Source: Burkholderia sp. Bp9142
Lineage (GTDB): Bacteria; Pseudomonadota; Gammaproteobacteria; Burkholderiales; Burkholderiaceae
Direction of reading: 5' to 3'
Assembly: GCF_003853415.1 (NCBI RefSeq)
Contig: NZ_QTPP01000001.1
Span: forward strand, 248,001 to 312,000
DNA length: 64,000 nucleotides
The notes under the pieces were generated by a model. That model was given only the letters and a program-made list of their open reading frames with translations. It was not told the DNA's origin and ran no database searches. How positions within the stretch are numbered: position 1 is the stretch's first letter; every line of letters begins with the position of its first letter. Shown in pieces: positions 8,527 to 15,787 of the stretch. The position numbers and the translations under genes are program-made.

Positions 8527-10077
8527 TCAGCTCTTGGCCTTCGGCATCTGGGACACGAGCGACAGCCCGATATCCATCCCTTCCACCTGGAAGTGCGGCA
8601 CGATGAACAGCTTGATCCGGAAGAAACCGGGGTTGTCCTCGATATCCTCGACCGTCACCTTCGCGTCGCGCAACGGATGCGATGCCTGCAGTTCGTCGCC
8701 CGGATCCTTCATCTCGGTCACGAGACCCTTGATCCAGCCGTTCAGTTCGAGTTCGAGCAGACGGCGGTCCTTGGTCGTGCCGATGTTCTCGCGCTGAATC
8801 AGCTTCAGGTAATGCGCGATGCGCGACAGCAGGAAGATGTACGGCAGCCGCGCGTTGATGCGGCTGTTCGCGGTCGCTTCCTTGGTCTCGTACAGCGCGG
8901 GCTTCTGTGCCGAGCTCGCGGAGAAGAAGCAGGCGAAGTCGTGGTTCTTGTAGAACGACAGCGGGATGAAGCCGAGATTCGCGAACTCGAATTCGCGCGT
9001 CTCGGGAATCAGCACTTCGGTCGGGATCTTCGGCTGATAGCCGGTGCCGAGGTCGTACAGGTGGACCGGCAGGTCCTCGACCTTGCCGCCCGCCTGCGGC
9101 CCGCGAATCTGCACGCACCAGCCGTTGCTGACGAAACTGCGCACCATGTTCGCCGCGAACGCGAACGACGCGTTCACCCACAGATACTTGTTGTGGTCGG
9201 GGCCCTTGACGGCTTCCTCGTAGTTGAAGGCCCGCACCGGCGCCGTGTCCTTGCCGTACGGCAGGCGACCGAGCACGCGCGGCATCGTCAGGCCGACGTA
9301 ACGCGCGTCGTCGGTATCGCGGAAGCTCTTCCACTTGATGTACTCGGCACGATCGAAGTAGTTGCCGATGTCCTGGATCGCAGCGACGTCCTCCATCGAC
9401 TGCTTGCCGAAGAACGCCGGCCCGACCGAGCCGATGAACGGCATATGTGCGGCGGCGGCCACCTTCGAGATATTGCGCAGCAGCGCAACATCCATCGGCG
9501 AATTCGCGAATTCGAAGTCGCTGATCATCGCGCTGATCGGCTGGCCGCCGGGCGTGTCGTATTCCTCGATGTAGGTCAGCCGATACAGGCCGCTCTGGAT
9601 CAGCTCGGGCGTATCCTCGAAGTCGCGCTGCAGCGAATCCTTCGACACGTCGAGCACCTCGATCCGCGCGTTCTTGCGGAAATCGGTACGGCTCACCAGC
9701 ATCTTCAGGCCGCGCCAGCGTGCTTCGAGCGCCTGGAATTCCGGCGCATGCATCACCGCGTCGAGCTGGCGGCCGATCTGACGATCGATCTGGCCGATAT
9801 GGAAATCGAGCAACGATTTGTCCAGCCGGTCAACCGGCTGGCTCGCGTTCGCGACGAGTTCGAGGAACGCGCCCATTCCGCGCGCGATCCGTTCATCGGC
9901 GGAAGCTTCGGACAGCATGTCGTTGTCGCGGAATGCCTCGAGCGGGCGCGCCTCGCTGACCGGCTTCAGGTTGATCTTGCTGCACAGCGACGCGTAAACG
10001 CTGTCGATATCGCCGCGCGGGGCGTCCAGCACGACGGTCTCGGTCGCACCGGTCTGCTGCATTTCAGTGGGTTTCAT
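8527..10077 (-). CDS. tssC: T6SS contractile sheath large subunit TssC (VipB)
   Basis: Encodes 516 aa. The start ATG at 10077 (MKPTEMQQTG) has AGGA 7 nt upstream. Hallmarks of the TssC/VipB family include LEARWRGLKMLVSRTDF, GGQPISAMISDFEF, FIGSVGPAFFGKQSMEDVA, KWKSFRDTDDARYVGLTMPR and a C-terminal FRIKLFIVPHFQVEGMDI. It assembles with TssB into the cytoplasmic sheath whose contraction drives the Hcp tube and VgrG outward. It follows tssB with a 73-nt gap and precedes vgrG. Confidence 0.97.
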   Translation of the reverse strand: MKPTEMQQTGATETVVLDAPRGDIDSVYASLCSKINLKPVSEARPLEAFRDNDMLSEASADERIARGMGAFLELVANASQPVDRLDKSLLDFHIGQIDRQIGRQLDAVMHAPEFQALEARWRGLKMLVSRTDFRKNARIEVLDVSKDSLQRDFEDTPELIQSGLYRLTYIEEYDTPGGQPISAMISDFEFANSPMDVALLRNISKVAAAAHMPFIGSVGPAFFGKQSMEDVAAIQDIGNYFDRAEYIKWKSFRDTDDARYVGLTMPRVLGRLPYGKDTAPVRAFNYEEAVKGPDHNKYLWVNASFAFAANMVRSFVSNGWCVQIRGPQAGGKVEDLPVHLYDLGTGYQPKIPTEVLIPETREFEFANLGFIPLSFYKNHDFACFFSASSAQKPALYETKEATANSRINARLPYIFLLSRIAHYLKLIQRENIGTTKDRRLLELELNGWIKGLVTEMKDPGDELQASHPLRDAKVTVEDIEDNPGFFRIKLFIVPHFQVEGMDIGLSLVSQMPKAKS

Positions 10078-10150
10078 CTCAGGTCCTGTCTGCGATCGAA
10101 TCGCTACGATGTTGCGGAATGCGCTGAATGCGCGCTTTGCCCAGCGTCGC

Positions 10151-10663
10151 TCACGCATGCCCTTCCGGCTGCGTCGCGGCGGTCGCGATTTGCGCGAGCT
10201 CGCCGCGCAGCTTCGCGGACAGGCGATCGTCCTTCAGCACCTTCTCGAATTCGCGACGGAACGTGCCGTTGTCGAGCAGGTTCGATTTCAGGTCGCGCAG
10301 CAGATTGCGCATCGCGAGGAGCGCCTGAAGCTCGGGGATCTGACGCGCCACCTGCTCGGGCTCGAAATCCTTGATCGAGCGAAACGAAAGATTGACGGGA
10401 AGCTCGCCGCCATCGCCGGCCAGCGTGTTGTCCGCGACGATCTTCAGGTCCGGCGCGTAGTCGGCCAGCACGGCGTCGAAGTTGTTCTTGTCGATGTTCA
10501 CCTTCTTCCGTTCGGCCAGCGGCGCCTGTTCGCGCCCCGCGCCGAAATCGCCTGCCACCAGCAGCTTCAAGGGCAGCTCGACCTTCTTCTGCGCTCCGCC
10601 CGTATGCAGGTCGAGCGTGATCGACACCCGGCTCTTCGGGATCTCTCGCTGAAAGCTATCCAA
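10151..10663 (-). CDS. tssB: T6SS contractile sheath small subunit TssB (VipA)
   Basis: Encodes 170 aa. The start codon is TTG at 10663, read with a GGAG 7 nt upstream; no better ATG exists, and the conserved N-terminus (SRVSITLDLHTGGAQKKVELPLKLLVAGDFGAG) begins just after it. The middle has VNIDKNNFDAVLADYAPDL and SIKDFEPEQVARQIPELQ, typical of VipA. It pairs with TssC in the sheath. It is the first gene of the leftward operon; its promoter should lie in the AT-rich divergent gap. The TTG start may limit translation. Confidence 0.95.
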   Translation of the reverse strand: MDSFQREIPKSRVSITLDLHTGGAQKKVELPLKLLVAGDFGAGREQAPLAERKKVNIDKNNFDAVLADYAPDLKIVADNTLAGDGGELPVNLSFRSIKDFEPEQVARQIPELQALLAMRNLLRDLKSNLLDNGTFRREFEKVLKDDRLSAKLRGELAQIATAATQPEGHA

Positions 10664-11229
10664 TTCGTTCTCCTTATTGCAGGAAGCTTGAAGACTCCGC
10701 GATGCACACCCGCAACCACGGGTGTGGGCCGATCACGTCACCTTTGCAGAACTCCGTAATACATCGCGACGGACGGCCGATTCGGATATTCGCGGCACGA
10801 TACCCGATTCAGGCGGCAAAAAATATCATGCACCCAAGTGCAAAGTAAACATCCCAAACAAGAAATCGCCCAATAACCACATTGCATTTTTTGAATGGGA
10901 CAAGTCCGAGTCACAAACCTCGACCCACAAGACGGACTTGAAATTCACCTCAACGCAGCATCACGCAATCTCAAATTCCCATATAAATCCACCAAACAAT
11001 TGATTTAAATGAATTTTTCACACACCCTCCCAAACCATAAAATCTCAATAAAACCACCCTCCAAAACACCAACCAGTCACGCCCAATAAAATCTCAAAAT
11101 TACCATCCACCATATCTCGATTTAATCGAAACACTTATCAAGGATTCGCCCAATTCAGGGGTATACGAAATAAGAAAACGATGTATAGAATCGGCGCCTC
11201 ATAATTCCTACATCGGTATTGACCACACC
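10664..11229. promoter_or_regulatory. AT-rich divergent control region between tssB and tssK operons
   Basis: This 566-bp gap separates the divergent T6SS operons. From about 10790 to 11220 it is clearly AT-rich against the GC-rich flanks, with runs such as AATTGATTTAAATG and many A/T-tracts. No convincing gene is present: a 93-codon plus-strand frame at 10722-11003 has Asn/His/Lys-rich composition with no recognisable domain. The stretch must hold both operon promoters. Its composition is the kind bound by H-NS/MvaT-type silencers (inference). I could not assign sigma-70 or sigma-54 boxes with confidence. Confidence 0.6.
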
Positions 11230-12579
11230 ATGCGGATCGAAAAGCCGCTCTGGCATGAAGGACTGATTCTTACGCAGCAGCACTTTCAGCAGCAGGACCG
11301 CTGGAACGGGTTTGCGTTGCAACAGTTAGCGTCGGCGATTGCCGCGTCGCCGTGGGGGACGCTGAACGTCGACATCGACGAAGAGGCACTGGCATCCGGC
11401 CGCCTGAAGCTGACGCGGCTGCAACTGCGCTTTCCCGACGGCACGCCGATCGACACGACCATCGCCGATACGCTGCCGCCCGCTCGCGATCTGCTCGGGG
11501 AAATTCCCGCCGACACGCAGACCGTCGCTGTGCTCGCCGCGCTCGCGCTGCCCGATCCGAACGGCAACAACTGCCGTTTCGACGAAACGTCGCTGGCCCG
11601 GCCAAGACGGACCTATCGGGAATTCGTGAAGGCGACGGACCTGAACGGCACCGGTGAAGCCGAAGTGGCCGCCGAGCGCCACGCGGTCCGGCTGCTGTAC
11701 GGCTTCGAATCGCACGCAGACGACACGGTATGCGCCATCGCGCGCCTGACACGCACGACGAGCGGCCAGTTCCAGATCGATCGTCAATACGTGCCGCCGT
11801 GTCTGTCTCTATCAGGTCATGCGTTGCATATCGAACGCATCCACCGGCTTGCCGATATCCTCGCCGCGAAGAGCGCGCTGCTCGGCGCCCGCCGCAGCGA
11901 ACGCATCGAACAGGTGGCCGAGTACGGTGTCGCGGACGTCCAGCTCTTCTGGCTCCTGCACTGCATTCATCAGGCCTGGCCACAATTGCGCTTCCTCGCA
12001 TCGCATCCGGCACAGCCGACCGATCGTCTGTACCAGGTGCTTGCCCAACTGGCAGGGTCGCTGACCACGTTCTCGACGCGTGTGTCGCTGGCCGACATTC
12101 CGCCCTACGATCACGCCGGCGCACATGACGTCTTCGCGACGCTCGAATCGCTGATCCGCGATCTGCTCGATGCGATCATCCCGTCGCGCGTCGTCTCGAT
12201 CGGACTGTCGCATACGGCGCCGACGACATGGACCGGCCAGTTCCTGGACGAGCGCATCGTCGAAGGCGCGGCGGACTGGTATCTGTCGGTCAATGCGGCG
12301 CTGCCCGCACTCGAGTTGATCGAACAGTTTCCACGTCTGTGCAAGATCGGTGCACCGGACGACGTCGAGCACATCGTCAATTCCGCGGTGGCAGGCATTC
12401 CGCTCAAGGCCGTGCAGCGCGTGCCGGGCGCGATTCCGGTCCGGCTGGACAACCACTACTTCGCGCTCGACGCGCACGACGCCGCACACGCGCGGATGAT
12501 CGCCGCGCGCGCGTGTCAGGTCTATCTGCCCGCGTCGATCCCCGACGCGTCGATCGAACTCTATGCGGTGCTGCGCTGA
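11230..12579 (+). CDS. tssK: T6SS baseplate protein TssK
   Basis: Encodes 449 aa from the ATG at 11230. The opening IEKPLWHEGLILTQQHFQQQDRW is the diagnostic TssK N-terminus, and the protein ends QVYLPASIPDASIELYAVL. TssK is the trimeric baseplate component that links the TssEFG wedge to the TssJLM membrane complex. It is first in the rightward operon; its stop overlaps the tssL start by one base (TGATG). Confidence 0.97.
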   Translation: MRIEKPLWHEGLILTQQHFQQQDRWNGFALQQLASAIAASPWGTLNVDIDEEALASGRLKLTRLQLRFPDGTPIDTTIADTLPPARDLLGEIPADTQTVAVLAALALPDPNGNNCRFDETSLARPRRTYREFVKATDLNGTGEAEVAAERHAVRLLYGFESHADDTVCAIARLTRTTSGQFQIDRQYVPPCLSLSGHALHIERIHRLADILAAKSALLGARRSERIEQVAEYGVADVQLFWLLHCIHQAWPQLRFLASHPAQPTDRLYQVLAQLAGSLTTFSTRVSLADIPPYDHAGAHDVFATLESLIRDLLDAIIPSRVVSIGLSHTAPTTWTGQFLDERIVEGAADWYLSVNAALPALELIEQFPRLCKIGAPDDVEHIVNSAVAGIPLKAVQRVPGAIPVRLDNHYFALDAHDAAHARMIAARACQVYLPASIPDASIELYAVLR

Positions 12580-13334
12580 TGAATGCCATCGTCTCCCCTC
12601 GTCCCGATTCCGCACTGCTTGCACGAAATCCGTCGTCCGGCCCGACCGCTCAGCCTTCGATACGTGCGTTGCTGCGCGACACGGCACTGCTCGTCACGCA
12701 CCTGTCGAACGGCGGCCTGGTCGACAATCATGAAGGATTGCGCCAACAGTGCGCGAAGCTGGTTGCGCAGTTCGCGACGGCACTCGACGCTCGCGGCGTT
12801 GCCGCCGACGTCCGCGACGATGCCGTCATCGCGCAATGCGGGCTGATCGATGAAGCCGCGTTGCGCTATCTGACCGCGTCCGACAAGGCCCAGTGGGAGC
12901 AGAAACCGCTGCAGGTCGAGCGACTGGGCACGCATGATGCCGGAACGCGCGTCTACGAACGGCTCGAGTACCGGATGCGGGAACCAGCGCCGAACGTCGA
13001 ACTGCTCGAGTGCTATGCGGCCGTGCTGGGCCTCGGGTTTCGCGGCCGCTACGCCACCCGTTCCGGCCCGTCGGCCGACGGCCACGACGGCGAGGCGAAA
13101 CGTCGGGCACTGATCGCCGCATTGACCGAGCAGATCGATCGATTGCGACCGGCCGCGCGGTCGGACTTCGTCATCGATCGCTCTCACACACGACTGTTCG
13201 ACCGGCTCAGGCGTCTGTCGCCATGGGCAATCGCGGGAATCGCATGTGTGATCGCAACAGCCGTGTGGTGCACATGGGACCGCATCCTCGACGCCGAATT
13301 GGCAACGCTGGTCCGGCAGGCGAAGCGGCCGTGA
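12579..13334 (+). CDS. tssL: T6SS membrane-complex protein TssL (DotU family)
   Basis: Encodes 251 aa from the ATG at 12579, coupled to tssK. The DotU-type cytoplasmic part contains SIRALLRDTALLVTHLSNGG, CGLIDEAALRYLT and YERLEYRMREPAPNVELLECYAAVLGLGFRGRY. A single C-tail membrane helix (about residues 217-236, WAIAGIACVIATAVW) follows. This is the short TssL form without its own peptidoglycan-binding domain; the next gene supplies an OmpA domain. It normally works with TssM and TssJ, which are not in this window. Confidence 0.93.
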   Translation: MNAIVSPRPDSALLARNPSSGPTAQPSIRALLRDTALLVTHLSNGGLVDNHEGLRQQCAKLVAQFATALDARGVAADVRDDAVIAQCGLIDEAALRYLTASDKAQWEQKPLQVERLGTHDAGTRVYERLEYRMREPAPNVELLECYAAVLGLGFRGRYATRSGPSADGHDGEAKRRALIAALTEQIDRLRPAARSDFVIDRSHTRLFDRLRRLSPWAIAGIACVIATAVWCTWDRILDAELATLVRQAKRP

Positions 13335-15103
13335 TTCCGGATACCTCGTTCCCGGCTGCGACAACACGCGCCGATTCCGACGCCGTGCGTGCGGCTCTGT
13401 CGGGCCTCGGCTATCCGCTGCGCACGGTCGTCGCGCTGTCGGCCGCACTGGCACTTGCAGTCAGCATAGGGGTGTTGCCGGTCGGCCGTGGCGTCGTGTG
13501 GGGATTGGCCGCGGTCATCATCGCGCTGTCGCTACTGATCATCTGGTTGCATTCGCGCAGATTGACGCGCGCGCGCGAACGAAACGTACATGTGATCGCA
13601 CAACTCGGCGCGGCGACTGCCGACCTGCCGGTCGCGTTGCGCACCAGGATGCCGCTCGCACTGGTAACCGGCGACGGTCTTCCCGCCTTGTTCGATCGCG
13701 GCCGGGCCGCGCGCTTCGTTCATGTCGGCGACGGCGCGATCTGGCTGCGCGCCGATCGCCCCCAGGATCTTCCGCGTCTCGCCGTCGCGGTCCGCCAGTG
13801 GCGCGACGGCCATGCGCCCGACTGCATCGTGTTGTCGGTCGCGCCGGGCCTGCATGCGAACACCGATACGCTGTCGCAATCGCTGCGCGTGATCCGGCAG
13901 GCTGTTGCGGACGCGTCGCGCATGCTCGGCATGCACCTGCCAGGCTATGTCGCCATCTATCAACGGCTGTCGAATGCGGAACCGGCCGCGGCATCGCCGA
14001 CGGGCGAATCGACCGTCCGATGGTACGGCATGTCGACGGGTTCGCCGGTCACGGATTTGCGCTGCCTCGACACCGCAATCGATGCGGCCGAATCGGATGC
14101 ACTGCACGCCGGCGGAGACCGGACAGTCGCCGCACGTGCCGCCGGCCTCGGATCGATGCTCGGCTGGACCCGCCGTATCGTGTTCGACCCGCTGACGGAC
14201 CACCGCCAGCCCGCGCCGCCCTGGCCGCCGTTCGGCGCCGGCTGGATCGACCATGGTCCGGCAGCGGGTCCCGGCAAACCATGGGAGCGCGAGGTGCGCT
14301 CGCTGACAGGCATCTCGCCGGCCGCGCTGCCTGCGTCGCCGCTACCCTGGCCGCTGCCGCAACCATTGCTCGACGCGATGCCGCGCCGCGCGTGGCGGTC
14401 GCCGCGTGTGGCCGCGGTCGCGCATGTCATCGCGATCGCCGCCTGTGCCGCCGCCGTCGCGACCTGGGGTGCCGCGAACAATAACGAGAAGCTGATGACC
14501 CGCATCGGCGGACATCTCGAGCGCTATCACCGCATCCCGGCCACCCAGGATGCAGCGAGACGCGACGCCCTCAAAGCCCTTGCGTCGGACCGCGATCAGC
14601 TCGACCGGTATGCGCGCGTCGGTGTTCCGCTCCGGCTGTCGTTCGGCACCTATCGCGGCTCACGACTGCTGCCGGCGATCGACGATGCGATCGCGTCCTA
14701 TGAACCGCCCCCACCGCCGCCCGCGGTCGTCACGCTGGACAGCATGTCGCTGTTCGACAGCGGCAACGCGCGGCTCAAGTCCGGCACCACACGCGCGATG
14801 GTCGATGCGATCGAATTGATCAAGGCGCATCCCGGCAAGCGTGTGCTGATCGCGGGTTACGCCGACGACCAGGGCCGCCCCGACCGCAACCTGACGCTGT
14901 CGATCGCTCGCGCGAGCGCCGTGCGCGACTGGCTCGTCGACGCATCGGGCCTGCCGGCGACACAATTCGCGATCCAGGGTTACGGCGACACGCGACCGAT
15001 CGCCGACAACACGACGCCGCAGGGGCGGGCAAGAAACCGTCGGGTCGAGATCACGCTCGTGCCCGATACGCCGGCAGCCGCCGTACCGGGCGCCGCAAGG
15101 TAA
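13331..15103 (+). CDS. T6SS-associated membrane protein with OmpA C-terminal domain
   Basis: Encodes 590 aa from GTG at 13331, overlapping the tssL stop by 4 nt (GTGA). Two membrane helices lie near the N-terminus (about 28-75: VVALSAALALAVSIGVL and VVWGLAAVIIALSLLIIW) and one near residue 360 (VAHVIAIAACAAAVATW). After a proline stretch comes a C-terminal OmpA/peptidoglycan-binding domain with VLIAGYADDQGRPDRNLTLS and ASAVRDWLV. It probably anchors the secretion apparatus to the cell wall in place of an OmpA-fused TssL. I do not recognise the middle region (about 90-350). The start is inferred from coupling rather than from a strong ribosome site. Confidence 0.8.
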   Translation: MIPDTSFPAATTRADSDAVRAALSGLGYPLRTVVALSAALALAVSIGVLPVGRGVVWGLAAVIIALSLLIIWLHSRRLTRARERNVHVIAQLGAATADLPVALRTRMPLALVTGDGLPALFDRGRAARFVHVGDGAIWLRADRPQDLPRLAVAVRQWRDGHAPDCIVLSVAPGLHANTDTLSQSLRVIRQAVADASRMLGMHLPGYVAIYQRLSNAEPAAASPTGESTVRWYGMSTGSPVTDLRCLDTAIDAAESDALHAGGDRTVAARAAGLGSMLGWTRRIVFDPLTDHRQPAPPWPPFGAGWIDHGPAAGPGKPWEREVRSLTGISPAALPASPLPWPLPQPLLDAMPRRAWRSPRVAAVAHVIAIAACAAAVATWGAANNNEKLMTRIGGHLERYHRIPATQDAARRDALKALASDRDQLDRYARVGVPLRLSFGTYRGSRLLPAIDDAIASYEPPPPPPAVVTLDSMSLFDSGNARLKSGTTRAMVDAIELIKAHPGKRVLIAGYADDQGRPDRNLTLSIARASAVRDWLVDASGLPATQFAIQGYGDTRPIADNTTPQGRARNRRVEITLVPDTPAAAVPGAAR

Positions 15104-15145
15104 TACGTGTTTGGGTTCCCGGGGGAAATTGTCCCGGGTTTGTCG

Positions 15146-15168
15146 GCGCCGGACTCCGATTCCGGCGC
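15146..15168 (+). other. Hairpin in the hcp leader
   Basis: Perfect 8-bp stem GCGCCGGA / TCCGGCGC with a 7-nt loop, about 25 nt before the hcp start and followed only by TTCG, not a T-run. It may mark the 5' end of a stable hcp transcript or act as a partial attenuator between the ompA-type gene and hcp. The function is inferred. Confidence 0.45.
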
Positions 15169-15194
15169 TTCGTAGTACCAAGAAGGAGTGAACA

Positions 15195-15680
15195 ATGGCA
15201 ATTCCGGCATACATGTGGCTCAAGGATGACGGGGGCGCGGACATCAAGGGTTCGGTGACCGTCCAGGACCGCGAGGGCAGCGTCGAACTTGTCGCGTTCG
15301 ATCACGGCGTGCACATCCCGACCGACGGCAATACGGGCAAGCTCACCGGCACGCGCGTGCACAAACCGATCACGCTGACGAAGGAAACGGATGCGTCGAC
15401 GCCTTATCTGTACAAGGCCGTGACGAGCGGCCAAACGCTGAAGTCGGTTGAAATCAAGTGGTACAAGATCGACGATGCAGGCAAGGAAAAGGAGTACTTC
15501 AACACGAAGCTCGACAACGTGAAGATCGTCGCCGTGAAACCGAAGATGCTCGACATCAAGAATCCGGACTACGAGAAGCACAACCACCTCGAAGACGTCG
15601 AACTGCGCTACGAGACGATCACGTGGTCGTACAAGGACGGCAACATCATCCACAAGGACACGTGGAACGAACGTTCCTGA
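15195..15680 (+). CDS. hcp: T6SS tube protein Hcp (TssD)
   Basis: Encodes 161 aa from the ATG at 15195 with a strong AAGGAG 6 nt upstream. It shows the Hcp pattern: AIPAYMWLKDDGGADIKGSV, FDHGVHIPTDGNTGKLTGTR, HKPITLTKETDASTPYLYKA and the C-terminal VELRYETITWSYKDGNI. Hexamers stack into the tube expelled by the sheath and can chaperone small effectors. It has the strongest ribosome site and a private leader hairpin, fitting its high copy requirement. Confidence 0.97.
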   Translation: MAIPAYMWLKDDGGADIKGSVTVQDREGSVELVAFDHGVHIPTDGNTGKLTGTRVHKPITLTKETDASTPYLYKAVTSGQTLKSVEIKWYKIDDAGKEKEYFNTKLDNVKIVAVKPKMLDIKNPDYEKHNHLEDVELRYETITWSYKDGNIIHKDTWNERS

Positions 15681-15787
15681 TGTGCTGACCGGCAGGCGGA
15701 ATCCAGCACGCTCGCGTGGCCGGTTTCCGCCCGTCCGTACAGGTATCGACGCACGCCCGCCCGCTTCCCTCCTCATCCGCTACCGAC

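Noticed and set aside
10722..11003. 93-codon plus-strand frame in the T6SS divergent gap
   Set aside because: Composition (Asn, His, Lys, Ser-rich) just mirrors the AT-rich DNA; no ribosome site or domain.
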